A stretch of DNA of 64,000 nucleotides from Ischnura elegans (taxonomy: Eukaryota; Arthropoda; Insecta; Odonata; Coenagrionidae). The stretch is from NCBI RefSeq assembly GCF_921293095.1, contig NC_060246.1, positions 139,438,198 to 139,502,197 on the forward strand. The letters are read 5' to 3'. A program made the translations under genes and the position numbers. Under the pieces are notes generated by a model, which ran no database searches, had not been told where the DNA came from, and saw only the letters and a list, made by a program, of their open reading frames with translations. Below, piece after piece: positions 34,297-45,419 of this stretch; positions within the stretch are counted from its first letter, which is position 1, and each line of letters begins with the position of its first letter.

Positions 34297-34467
34297 ACAT
34301 ATAAATTCAGAGGTAAGGAAAGAAAGGGATAGGAACATATAATGGAAAAAGGACGAGGACAACGTTGCTGTGGTAGGTGGAAAAAAGCCAGAAATCAGAG
34401 GGTAGAAATGCGGCCTGACTGGGACTCGAACCCAGAACCTCCTGGTTGCCGGCCAGCTGCTATATAT
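34297..34467 (-). mobile_element. tRNA-derived SINE (family 2)
   Basis: On the minus strand a tRNA-like head carries a perfect B box (GGTTCGAGTCC near 34430) and an upstream CAGCTGGCCGGC A-box-like block. A purine/pyrimidine-biased body follows and the repeat ends at 34297. It is not a whole tRNA gene: no closing acceptor stem is present. The 30-bp tail is shared with 31841-31870. Confidence 0.65.
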
Positions 34468-34477
34468 ATATAATATA

Positions 34478-34780
34478 TATAAATAATATAAAGGAACTTC
34501 TTCTTGCCCTAGGGTGGGCACACAAAAAACTTAAAGATTGATAGAAAAACAAAAAATAAAAGTGAGGAACTTACGGGGAAAGGTTGTTTCTACAATTTCT
34601 CAAGTGAGAAGAGGAGCCTCCTCTTCTCACTTGAGAAAGATGGGCTGCGTCCCATCGAAAATTTGTAGAAACAACCTTTCCCCGTAAGTTCCTCACTTTT
34701 ATTTTTTGTTTTTCTATCAATCTTTAAGTTTTTTGTGTGCCCACCCTAGGGCAAGAAGAAGTTCCTTTATATTATTTATA
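34478..34780. repeat. Near-perfect 303-bp palindrome with a T-shaped tip
   Basis: Bases 34478-34595 are the exact reverse complement of 34663-34780 (118 bp). The 67-nt tip folds into two further hairpins placed back to back: 34596-34638 (21-bp stem, 1-nt loop) and 34639-34656 (GATGGG/CCCATC, 6-nt loop CTGCGT), followed by GAAAAT. The arms contain no ORF. The left flank is an AT dinucleotide run next to a SINE. The structure resembles a fold-back element or the T-shaped terminal repeat of a parvovirus-like genome, but no viral gene is nearby. Confidence 0.95.
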
Positions 34781-35279
34781 ATGCTCGTGTGAGTTTATTT
34801 CAAACGTATTGTGACGAGTAATCTAGCAGTGCGTGCAATGTGGTTGGAGCCGAAAAAATCACTGTTCACGGGAAGCAAGAACCTGCCAAACGCTGAACAG
34901 GTCCTGACTTCACAACGGATTAATTGATATGTACTTCGATCAGTCGGTGCGCAAAGTTCGAGTTTCTCTATGCCACACTGCTTCACATCAGCCAACTCCA
35001 TTGGTGCCAGATTTGAAATTTTGTGCATGTTTGAATTTTTCAAAGTTTTGAAAGTTGTGCGAAGAAGTTCATCAGAAGAGGACTTATCATACGGCCAATT
35101 CACGATGGATAATGAGTGGGTCACGATGATTCCACAGGAATGAAGCTTATTATATGATGTTGTATGTCACAATATATATTGAATGTGAAGTATTTCCTGG
35201 TGAAAAAAGAAGCATAATGATGCTCTTGGGCACAGTGCAATGAGGGGAACGCAGCATATGATTATGACGTACCCACCTA

Positions 35280-35477
35280 AATGCTGTTGCTTACCCGTAG
35301 AACTTCATAATAAAGTTGATTTTATAACCTCTTGGACCAGGACTGAGGTTCGTAATTTCGTAGTAACGTTTCTTTTACTATAGATTGGATTTGCCTTTTT
35401 GTCGGGACCAACGATTTACTTCGTAAAAATGAGAACTTCACAATAAAGTTGTTTGTAGTAACAAGAGTCTACTGTAT
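35280..35477. mobile_element. Relic of a Tigger/pogo element end
   Basis: CTTCGTAAAAATGAGAACTTC near 35421 and the closing AAGAGTCTACTGTA at 35464-35477 resemble the right end of the Tigger element at 26066-29104 (AAGAGTTTACTGTA). GGGACCAACG and TTCGTAATTTCG are also typical subterminal phrases. No matching left end was found. Confidence 0.5.
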
Positions 35478-37669
35478 CAGATTTGCAAACTGCTTAATGT
35501 AATGATTATCTTTACTTGCTGACAAGGAATGTTTCAAGTTTTCTTAGATGTCTGCTCTAATTTTGCGGAAGACAATGAGTGTGTGAGACAGTGACAATAA
35601 ACACTTGATTAATTTTAGAAGGGTTTATTCAATGAATAACCATGTATCATAATGACTTAGAAAATGATATTTTCAACATTTAATTGTATTTTATATCTCA
35701 AATGTGCAGTAATTGCTGTGGCTTTGTCTGTGGTAGAATAGAGCCCATGGGAACCTGAGATATCATCGAAATAAGGAATGTTTACACTGCAATCAGTCAA
35801 GGTCAAATGGGAGAGTAAGAGAGTAGGTAGTGGAAGTGATGTCAGTAGGGGAAGTGGATGCAGAGCTAGGGGAATAGAGGTCACATCAGTCACAGTCAGG
35901 CTCTCGCCTTTGTAGATAGTTTGCTGGGGTATGTGGAGCAGTGGGAATACCAGTACAATGGCATTATCACCTTAAAAAGATCTGAGATCGGGTGAAGAAA
36001 TTTCTCAATGGGCCCTTAAAGCAGCAGAATATGTGCATAAATAATAATATTTTGTTTGATTTTTGTCAATTATGAACATGCTAATAAGAAATATAAGTGA
36101 AGGTTTGGGTTAGCTGTGTTTTCCAATTATTTATGTTGCCTATTCCCTTCAGTAGCCCATAATCAGGAGTTTATTGTATCTATGTTATAATATGACATGA
36201 TGTTTATCCTCTGACAAAGAATATGTGTGCTTACCAATCGAAGAAATGTTGGGAGAAATACAACCTAGGCTCTTTCTCTGTGGAGGCTGATCTTGGAATG
36301 GGTCAGAGAAAGAAAGTATGGGTGAACTGGGCTATGAATGCTGGACTACCTCTTTTTAAGAGGGCAAGCAGAGGAGTAGTTAAATGCATAGCTATTTGAA
36401 GAAGGGCAGACTACTGTGTCATGCGTGATTGAAAAAGGATGAGTTTTAGGTTAGGAGTAAGGGGAGCCATTGAGGAGTGGAAAGTGCGAGGGAGGCTTCC
36501 CTGAAGGAACATGGGATGGGGAGGTGAGCTCATGGCAGCATTTTAGAGGAAAAGACAATTTAGGAGATTGTTTTTGTTTCATTTGGAGAGGAAGGTTATT
36601 AAATAATAGGTACATATTTTGGTATGATATGTTTGGGAGGGGTTAGTTGCCAACACACTCCTTTCACCAACTCATTTGAGTGCTTTCTCTAGGTTTATAT
36701 TTCTTGCTACGTCTATCTCAAAATGTCTCCATTCTGAATCGTCAGAATGCAATATTACCCAATATGATATGATGTTAGAGGTTCAACTATTCGAGACTCA
36801 AATCACTGATGAGGGTGCTGAAAGCAGTGACATACTTTGCCAACATGGCTGACTCATCGAGGATATTGTTGTGATGATAACATAGGTGCAATAGGATGAG
36901 TTGTCAAGCCTCTGCGATAATTAAAGTAGAAAATATCTAGGAAGATTTTCTTGGCTTTGAGGAGGCATTACAGTTCCCACAGGCAATGACAAATAGCAGT
37001 TAATATTAAGGAATTAATAAATTTTAGCTGAAATACCCTCTACTATCTCACGGACATTACTCAAAGGGTTCCTAATGACCATAAATAAGTGACTGCGATA
37101 AAAATAACATTATTCTCAGTCGGCTAGAAGAGAAAAATTGCAATACATCGGTTACCCCAAGTGCATTAAACAAACAAACCACCATCCCAGTAAATTATGA
37201 ATTGTAGCAAAAAATGGCAACTGAAAAGGCATTTTACATGAATATAAATGCTTAAAATATACATATTACTTGCGACGTTATGATGGCTTAATACCAAAAA
37301 TATAGTTAGAAAAATCAGTAAATTCCCAGAAATACCAATGATTTGTCAACGTGGTTTCCTTCGGTATCCTATGAGCTCTATTTCCGAATTTGGCCAATAG
37401 TTGGCATATTGCTTGTCTGGATTCTCGAATAGAATTTTTCAGAATAGTAGTCACTCCTTTCGTCCTGTCCTAATTTTCATTATTCCTTTCATTAAATAAC
37501 TAGGATGATGTGTGTAGGTGTAATACAAAGGTAACTTACATACATGCTTGTTGATTGAGTATAAGATTGTCTCAAGTGTCTTGAAATTACTTTAATAATG
37601 CACAGTATGCTCTGTCCTGCGCCTGTGTTTGTTACTAAGATCTATAACCATTCTAAAATATTTTTCCAG
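35478..37669. other. Intronic stretch, nothing recognised
   Basis: This part of intron 5 contains no domain-bearing ORF, array or clear transposon end. A 78-codon minus-strand frame at 35657-35893 is a low-complexity Leu/Pro frame. Confidence 0.5.
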
Positions 37670-37769
37670 GAGTCAGACGAAGAGAATGATTCTATTAGGA
37701 GAAAAGTAGTTTCATTCAGGAATACTACCCTAGTGAAGGACCAGAGCAGGTCAGGAGTAGATACTACTG
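37670..37769 (+). CDS. Shugoshin-like protein, exon 6
   Basis: The exon follows TTTTTCCAG, starts in phase 0 and ends in phase 1 before GTAAGT. It encodes about 33 residues: ESDEENDSIRRKVVSFRNTT, then LVKDQSRSGVDTT. It continues the acidic region of exons 4 and 5 and then turns basic. Flanking introns hold a piggyBac, a Mutator-like element and a hAT element. Confidence 0.6.
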
Positions 37770-39343
37770 GTAAGTATTACGTGCTACATATATGTATATT
37801 GTTTTTTTAAGAAGTAAGTGTTATGAGTTAAGATTTGGGTGCATATAAGTAAAATACTTATTGTAGATCTTCATTACCCTCTAACTCCTCTTCCATTGTT
37901 GAATATGTGTAGGTTTGACCTGTATCAAGCATTAGTAATAATTAGAGATGTGCGAATAGTATCCGCGAATACTCGAATACCTCGAATACTAGAAAGTATT
38001 CGATATTCAAGATCTCGAATAATTATGCTAAAGGTACAATCTCGAATACCACGAATGCTTTGAATTTTGTGCCATACACTGTTGCACGCACGTCGTTGGT
38101 AGTTGACTCGGAAAAATGTAGAAAACTCCAGTCGTTTAGTGCATGCAGCACTGTTTTAGGCAAGTTGACGAACTACATCAAATTCACAGATAAGAGCGGT
38201 GAAAAGAGTTCGACGTAGGGAACCGAAAATGATCGGATAAAAATATCCGAAAATCCTCGGTTTTCCCCACCAGGAGAACCTCTGTGCTGTGGGATAGTAA
38301 CTACGTAGCACAATTCCCAAAATCCGCTACATGCTCCATCCATCAGCCCTCGGCCCCTCCTCGGACGCTTTCCTCCTACCTGAAATCAAACAAAAGGCCC
38401 CAGCTCGCGTAGGGTTCATATTACGAAGATCATAAATCAAAAGCTTCAAAAGAAAATATGTATCAAGTTACATGATAGTAATAGAATCGTGTTTCACTCT
38501 TCCCTCTTTCTCACCCAGTGACCTTTTTCTGCCTACCTGCTTCGAAGTTCCCCATTTCTGGAGGTCAATTGCTGCATGAGTCATCTATTAGCACAAAAGG
38601 TATCTAACAATGACTTTCGGAAATTGATATCACACCATTATTGGATGGAAATATTAGGAATGTGCGCCTAATTTAAAAAGAATAAGACTAAACACGACAT
38701 ATTTCTGACTTTATTTAAGCATTTTACGCAAGGAAATAAATGTCAAAATACGATGGAGACTTAGCATTCTGGCAAAACTTGATATCCTCACAGCTGAGCT
38801 TCTCGGAAGTTGATGTATTTTTTTCCGAAAACATATATCAAGTTACAATTTATGAGTGGTGCGGTAAATCTCTATTGTTACAGTCACAGACGAAGGGATA
38901 TTTTCTCAGGGTATTTGGTTTCTCCCTGATAGCAATTCGAATTCATCTTCTCGTGAGAACTTCAAAAGATGGACTGAAAATAATTGAAGAAAATCCGGTG
39001 GAGAAGTGCGTGTATTTTGCAAAACACTTCGCATTGTCTGCTAGCACTTGACAGTAAGAGTGGGGGTAAAATGAGCTACCTGTTGAAAATAAGAAGTTGG
39101 ATGAAGCTGAGTATCAGATGGGCGTGCCGCTGGAATGGCATTTGGTAGATATGAATGTATACATCGGACAGAAATCCATTGTAGCAGTGTAAATGCTGAG
39201 ATGGCATGAAATCATTTTTTCACGAGGTGGTGTGTCCCCTCAGGATATTTGAAAGAGATGTTAGTTGAATCAACTATAAGCCCAAATTGTTTCCATAAAA
39301 TTAAAATATTCCATTAATCCAAATTCCTGTTTGAATCCTTTAA

Positions 39344-40697
39344 CCCTTTAGCTGCGGGAGCGTCAAAATTTTTCTTCCACTGTGTGCGGGACACGAAAGG
39401 GGAAGATATTTTTCCGTCGACCCCGGGCGTGTGTCTAGCAGGTAGTGGACCCTCATAATCCGGGACTACCCACCCTACCCCCTGACGACAGACCATGAAT
39501 ACAATTGACCCGTTTCTAAGAATCATAATTGAAATTAAAATATTTGAACGTGACTTTTTCTAAATTGAATGTAAATGAATTTTTTTCCTCAAATTTGGCC
39601 AGCATGACATTTTTATGAGCGATTTGATATCAAACAGTAATAAAATCCATTGATTTTTAACCATATTCCTCAATATTACAACCGTACTTCAGCCGATTTG
39701 AACTTTATGGGGAGCATTTAGATGCGGTAGGTAAAGGTAATGGATTATAAAGGTTATAATAGGCATTCTTTTCAGAAATTATTGTATTTTTGGCACTTAG
39801 AAATCAATATTTGAATGATAATCTCTAAAATAACCCATACATAGAGCTTTCTGACAGTCTCTGCACCAAAAGCGCGTGTCTTTTCTCTTTTGATCCCTTT
39901 TTTCGGTATTATTACACACGAAACATGCTCTCTGGGGTTTTTTTCTGCCCTCACAATCAGGTACGGAAAAATTTCCGTCCTCACCCTCACAATCAGAGTC
40001 GAATAAAATATTGAGAACTTCATCCTCGAGAGAAACCTTTCTCCTTTTTGGCCGAGATGGCAAATTTTCACTATCCATAGCGAAAATAAATGAAGAGATT
40101 CACAAAATGTAGTCACTCGAGTAGGTACTTGATTAGGAGCAAATGTACACCACCGAAACTCTGGAAAAACTGAGCAAAGATCAATAGATCATGTGGAAAA
40201 GACAGGATATTCGAAGGGAAACCCATTCGGTGGGAAATCCAGAACGAGAATATAATACTCAAAAGGAAAGAAATGTCCTTGGTAATTACGCAGGTGCGAC
40301 AGACCCACCACCAAAAGTATAAGAAAGAATAACCAATGCTTTCAAATAAGTTTCCCCGGCTAATGGACAATGACAAGATTAAAAAATTCCTAGGAAATGC
40401 AAGGATTCATTGGAATTGTTTTCTTCGTGAATGTGCCGCGGAGAGCAAAGAGACCTCTCTCTCTCGGAGAAGGGATAATCTGGGTTGCGCTCCCCGTGGT
40501 GAGGGTGCCCAGTCCTTGAAAGACGCCTTTGTGCTCTCTGCCACTAGGTTGGGCCGAGTTCAAGCAACCACGGAAAGGACGGCAATAAAATCTTAAGGAA
40601 AGGCTGCCAGTGGTAAGAAAATCTGGTCAAACGTAGAAAAACGTTTTTCCCGCACTCACCATGCAGAACGTTTAAAAACGTTCCCGCAGCCTAAGGG
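39344..40697 (-). mobile_element. piggyBac-type element (family 2), short deletion derivative
   Basis: TTAA flanks both ends (39340-39343 and 40698-40701). TIRs are CCCTTTAGCTGCGGGAGCG on the left and, inverted, CCCTTAGGCTGCGGGAACG on the right. The pre-insertion site is preserved in hAT copy B (near 47618-47625, ATCCTTAAAAGG), which proves the boundaries. The length is 1354 bp. The minus strand encodes a short protein made of the two ends of a transposase (39797-40078). Confidence 0.94.
39797..40078 (-). CDS. Small protein from a piggyBac deletion derivative: N-terminal acidic/NLS part plus C-terminal cysteine-rich domain
   Basis: The intact 93-aa frame starts MDSENLPSRPKRRKVS, with a basic nuclear-localisation-like block (RPKRRK), followed by an acidic stretch (LFDSDCEGEDG). 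It then runs directly into a cysteine-rich domain (CFVCNN...TRFWCRDCQKALC...YH), the TIR-binding zinc module that closes piggyBac transposases. The catalytic DDE core is missing between them. Full transposases are about 550-650 aa, so about 500 aa have been removed while the frame was kept. Such a product could enter the nucleus and bind TIRs without cutting, and might act as a repressor; this is inference. An alternative longer frame (39772-40116) covers the same DNA but lacks these motifs. Confidence 0.6.
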   Translation of the reverse strand: MDSENLPSRPKRRKVSLEDEVLNILFDSDCEGEDGNFSVPDCEGRKKPQRACFVCNNTEKRDQKRKDTRFWCRDCQKALCMGYFRDYHSNIDF

Positions 40698-41879
40698 TTA
40701 AAAGGAATCACAATTACTCGCAAAAATAATGAATTTCCTGTTGCATAGGCAACCTAGTCAAACATTTCTGCATTCTTCGTTTTTTTTTTTCGTCTATCTC
40801 CTTGAAAAACGATAGATCAAGGTTCCACTGTATACCTTGTTATTTATACATTCATCAAGTGAAATAGAAGAAGAAACGTACGTTTAATATGCTTTGCACA
40901 ATTCTTCGTTATTCGAAATTCGAGCAATGATTTAAAATTCGAATTCGATATTTGAGTTCGAGAAATTTGATAATCGACTCATCTCTAGTAATAATAATCA
41001 CCTGTGCCATCCATTTCCATTCATTCTGTGATACTGCTGCAAAAATTAATTACATTTCAAACTTAACACATTGACCGCTATGGTGTTTTAGAACATATGT
41101 ATATCCTTAGATGCTATAGACCGTGTTTTTTCATCAGATACCTATTATTGATTCATGTCACGTAGAAATATCTTTATAATGAAATTAAAACGGTTTTCAT
41201 TCTGTTGTGAAGTAATTTGGTCAAAATGACCACTTCAGTTACAGTTGATGCCAAAACAAAGTCTCCTGGTAACCATTGGTGGAGAATATCCCCTAGGACT
41301 CAATCGCTCTGTACCTGGTCACTATGATGGAAATGGCACGGTGGGAAGTTTCAACGCTAGTCACTGTGACTGGCATGGTGGTCAGCGTGTTAAACAGAAA
41401 ATTTTGCTACTTTTTTGTACATCCCAGCTCCTGCAGGGCTCTATCTCCTCCAGAGTTGCAAAATTCTGAAATTTCATTAATTCTCTCAATAATCAGTTAG
41501 TGAGAGAGCAATTTTGAATGCTCATTATAACTGTTAGTGTAGGAATATTAGGCCAAATTTCACTGAACTCTAGAGAAGTAATTTGACCAGCTGAAAATTT
41601 GTTGAAATGGTCTTCGGGTATCCTAGATCAAAATAGCAATGGTCCCAAAAAATCCCAGTGTGGCACCGTGATATTAAGAACTGTGTTGCCTTGGAGAAAA
41701 AGGTAGCAATTGGCAAATACCTGAGGTACTTAAACAACATTGTTAGGGATATGTGGTAAGGTATTACTAAATCTAGTGTTGGTACTTTTAATTCCAGCAT
41801 TAACTTCAGTGCCGACCCTGTGTTGTCCCCCTGACCCTGTGTTGTGACCATTCAGTGCCAGTGTTGTCCCGTGTTTTTG

Positions 41880-42590
41880 AATGGAATAAAAAGCTTTCTG
41901 TGGGTCTTTTTATGATGAGAAACCTTGCACCTGTAGTGTCTACTAACACATTCAAAACTCTGTAATAAGCTAAAGCACACACTTGTGTCTTACGGTATCT
42001 TGTTTTGGGGAAATGCCTCTCTTTTATCAAAAACCTTCTCTCTCCAGAAGAAAGCTGTTAAGGCTATGTGTAGAGTCCCTACCCGTATCCAAGGCAGATC
42101 TTTTTTGTATTTGTCAGCATCTTAACTCTCCCCTCAATCTATATATTTACCTGTGCCATGTTTGATTGAAACTATCCTCATATATTCACTGTTAACTCAG
42201 CATACAGAATTACAGCACACACTCCAAAAACAACAAATGCACCCTCCAATACTTGTACAGTCTCTGTTTAAAAGGTCTATACCATTCATTCCATTGCCTC
42301 TGTGTACAGTAAGATTCCTATCACCATCTGTTCTATTTCATCTTAGATTCAATTAAAAGCTAAATTGAAGAATATACCAATCCAAAAGAGTTATTATAAT
42401 CTGAATGAGTTTGTAACTGATTTTTTACATTAACTGTTGTATATTTACTTTAATTCCACTGGATAGCTTGTATGTATCTTTGTGTAGTATGTGTGTGTTT
42501 ATTACTTGTTTCTACTTAATTTTTTATTGTATCTTGACAAATCTCTGCTTTATCCCAAAGACATAAATACACATTATTATTTTATTCAAT
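41880..42590 (+). mobile_element. 5'-truncated jockey/CR1-like LINE fragment
   Basis: Plus-strand frames give LSVGLFMMRNLAPVVSTNTF, SYGILFWGNAS and FSLQKKAVKAMCRVPTRIQG. These align with LSHIMYQLRYLRSSVSLSVL, SYGIILWGDS and FTMQKKAVRIM of the LINE at 55473-56159, that is, the region after the RT palm. Stops break the frame near 41970 and 42123. The 3' end lies near 42590 in a TTATTATTTTATT-like tail, only about 27 nt before the exon 7 acceptor, so the LINE tail may border or overlap its branch-point region. Confidence 0.78.
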
Positions 42591-42617
42591 CGTGACCATA
42601 GATTTATATTTTTTCAG

Positions 42618-42841
42618 GTGAAAAAATTAATGCTCCTGATGAAACAGGGAAACTTTCATTTGTGGACACTATTATAGATGAACAAGGCTCTAAACAGAAG
42701 AGGAGATCCCCAAGTAGTGACAAGCAGCCACCCTCAGCAGGAAAGAGCCAGTCAGATGAAGCTTCACGGAAAAATCCTTTTGTGGCTCTGAATGACATTT
42801 CAGAGTATTTACAAAATTCAAACTCTGTGAATGTGCATAAG
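42618..42841 (+). CDS. Shugoshin-like protein, exon 7
   Basis: The exon follows TTTTTTCAG, completes a Gly codon from exon 6 and ends in phase 0 before GTGGGT. About 75 residues are encoded, including EKINAPDETGKLSFVDTIID and KQKRRSPSSDKQPPSAGKSQ, then KNPFVALNDISEYLQNSN. The basic RRSPSS motif could be a mitotic-kinase substrate. The segment is disordered-looking and not a known domain. Confidence 0.6.
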
Positions 42842-43539
42842 GTGGGTGGATATACATTCTCAAGAGTTAAATTTATTGAATTTAATGGGTTTGTATTTAT
42901 GTATCAATTTGTGTTTAGTGATTAGTTTTAGAATTCTTGGTAATTAATTTAGTGTTCTTTCAATTTAGGTGTATACTCAAATATGGCTTGCTAGTATCTT
43001 GCATTCTTTTTTATCTCTTTGAGTTATGTTAAAAACTCATTTATAGTTATTAGAATTCCTCCCATTTTAAGATACACATGTGTTTATTTTTATTATTTGT
43101 GTAAATTTGGTTTCATCATACGTGGAAAACATAGTCATGATCAGTAATTCATTATGATCATGAGTCAGCAATCTGAGGCTTGGTTTGATGCAGCTCTCAT
43201 CTCAAATCGTGTGTTTGGTAATCTTACAACACTTACATAATTTTTCTGTTTTACGTGCTCATCACCTGCTCCATGTAACTCATCTTACTTTCCTTTGCTG
43301 TTCTTACCTTCCATTTGTCCGGCAAATTGCTTTCATCCGATCATCTTGCCTCGTGATGTGGCCAATTATGAGGCATATTGAGAATGTAGGAGAACTGTTG
43401 TGCTCTCCTCCCGTGGGAATTTCTTTTCAACTGTTGGCAGCTCTTGAGAGGTTGTGGGGGTAGTCCCTGAACACATCGGGCACTGGCACCCTTTGTTGGT
43501 ACCAAAACTTGCCTAGCAGTGGCCATTTCTGTGAAATAT

Positions 43540-44625
43540 GTTGATGAGAAATCTCACCAAGTGTGAGGTGCATGCTGTCATAAGGTTCTTTGTTGTGGAA
43601 GGAAAAGCGCTGGCTGAAATTTTTGCACAAAGCAAACTGTTTATGGCAAAGGTTTTATGAACTGAACAAAGGTGTTCAAGTGGTATCATGTGTGCAATGA
43701 AGGAGGAACGAATATTAATGAAATGCTAAGGAGTGGGAGACTTTCAGTTTTGAATGATGAGTTGGTACAAAAAATCGAGGAAACTTCATGAAGACTGCTG
43801 ATTGACAGTGGATGAAATATCTGTGGGGTTTCAACAAATCTCCTGATCACTCTGTGATGAGGCAATTACAGAAACTCTGCAATTCCAAAAATAGTGTGCA
43901 AGATGGGTCCCAAAACAACTGAGAGAGCAGCACAAATTGAATTGGGTTGCTAGTTTTCACGAGTTTCTTGAGAGATTTGAATTGGAAGATGAGGATTTTC
44001 TGAGCTGCTTTGTGAATGGTGATGAAAAATGGATGGCACCCCTTGGTTGTTGATGATGGCACCCCAAGCATTGTACCCCTGAGACAAAAAGAGTCCCCAC
44101 ATTGGTGGCAAACTGGTTCCTCATCTGCTAAAATATTCAGAACCTCAATTTTGGGAAAAAAAACACATGAAATCCATGTTTTGGGATCAAAAAGGGATCA
44201 TTGTGATAAAATATTTGCCTCTGGGAGAGGCGATTAATGCAGTATGATGCTGTGAGACTCTAAAAAAACCTGAGGAGGGCTATTCAAAACAAATGGAGAG
44301 GAATCCTGACTGAGAGAGAGTATTTTTTTGCATGGCATTGCCGGCCAACTCTGCTTAGGTGCTTTAGAATTAATTTGGATGGGACATTTTAAACTCCCTG
44401 AATTCTTCCATGATTTGGTGCCTTCAGATTTTTATCTTTTCACCTTCCTGAAGACTCACACAGAAAAATTTTTCAACAGATGACAAGGCGAAATAAGATG
44501 TCTGTAAGTGGACAAATGAGATGGCAGCAGTTTTTCATGTGGAGGGAATCAAAAAACTTGTGCCATGGCATAAAACCTGCATTGAATGGAAAGGCGGCTA
44601 TTTGGAAAAACAAGTAACATACTAC
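43540..44625 (+). pseudogene. mariner transposase relic
   Basis: Fragments in shifting plus-strand frames follow the mariner order: VIRFFVVEGKALAEIF (N-terminal HTH), VFKWYHVCNEG (compare FKWHxRFKxG), RSGRLS (compare RSGRPS), ARWVPKQLREQHKLNWV, FVNGDEKWM (first Asp, compare TGDETW), then a block like HDNARPH in degraded form near 44336, DLVPSDFYLFTFLK (third Asp) and GIKKLVPWHKTCIEWKGGYL (C-terminal end). Many stops and frameshifts make it dead. TIRs were not located. Confidence 0.85.
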
Positions 44626-44639
44626 GTACCATATTTATC

Positions 44640-44810
44640 TGTATTTAGTCCCCCCTTTTTTGCCAAAAATGTCTGTGGTAAAAGTAATGGGGGGGACTAT
44701 ATTCAAACACTTTAAATTTTTTTTACCGAAACTGAAGCCTCAAAATTAGGGGGGGGGGACCATATTCAGAGGGAACAATATTCGAAGAAATGCGATACCT
44801 TCAATATCAT
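44640..44810. mobile_element. Probable MITE or transposon end with G-homopolymers
   Basis: The stretch holds TTTAGTCCCCCC and GGGGGGGACTATATTC (44691) followed by a second G-run and ACCATATTCAGAGGG (44760). This is an inverted arrangement of GGGGACTATATTCA-like ends. The family was not identified. Confidence 0.4.
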
Positions 44811-45159
44811 GTAATTTTTTTCTTATAAAATTGAAAAAATTCAGTTCTTTTACTTTCTGGACATCCCTCGTGAATTGTCTTATTTTCTTTCCATGGTTAT
44901 TTCTTTTTCTCATCAACCAGTATAATTAGGAGGTCTGCAATGTATTTTTACCACGAAATTCAATAAGTGATGGGGTAAAATTTAAATTAACTTTGTTTAA
45001 TTTGATAATACATAATTTATTGTGAATTTTTTTGGCTCCAGCCGTGTCACACACACAACTAGTTTAGTTCGTCACAATTGTGAGTTAATGCAAAACTGAA
45101 ATGCAGTGTTGCATTGTGCAGGATAACCACCTTTTTCAATGCCTTGCATGGGTTTATTA

Positions 45160-45418
45160 ATGTACGAACAAGGTCTCGGAGCACATCTTGTTTGTATATC
45201 GAGGAGTTATATGCTCATAATTCAATTCCGTTTATCATACACATGGCTCTGAAGCTATTCCGTAGTGGGACAATTAGTATGGGAGATTAAAGAGACAATG
45301 AATTTTGGCAAGGTATGTTTTTTTGCGGTGATACCTAAAAAAAACGCTCTCATGATGTTTTTTACTAACCTCCCGGTTTTTGGTGCCGTGAACTTTGTAA
45401 TAACGAGAGTTTACTGTA
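45160..45418. mobile_element. Second relic of a Tigger/pogo-type right end
   Basis: The closing AACGAGAGTTTACTGTA at about 45402-45418 resembles the AAGAGTTTACTGTA end of the Tigger element at 29104. TAATAACGAG and a GAACTTTGTAATAA phrase precede it. The left end is not recognisable. Confidence 0.4.
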
Positions 45419-45419
45419 G

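Larger units (their letters stand above)
37943..40987. mobile_element. hAT-family element, copy A (non-autonomous), split by a piggyBac insertion
   Basis: The ends are TAGAGATGTGCGAATAG and its imperfect inverse ATCGACTCATCTCTA. A perfect 8-bp target duplication GTAATAAT flanks it (37935-37942 and 40988-40995), diagnostic of hAT transposons. It shares its full length with copy B at 46025-47911. Once a 1.36-kb piggyBac insertion (39344-40697) is set aside, both copies are about 1.69 kb. A 103-codon frame (38740-39051) is partly conserved in copy B but shows no hAT transposase motif. Confidence 0.93.

Noticed and set aside
34400..34465. Possible tRNA gene (perfect B box on the minus strand)
   Set aside because: No matching acceptor stem or full cloverleaf; the sequence continues into a SINE body.
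34636..34662. Hammerhead-like core (hairpin followed by GAAA) in the palindrome tip
   Set aside because: The required CTGANGA before the stem is absent (CTTGAGAA instead), so no ribozyme is claimed.
34478..34780. Integrated parvovirus terminus
   Set aside because: Only the shape is similar; no NS1/Rep or capsid frame occurs nearby, and the arm sequence is AT-rich and tail-like.
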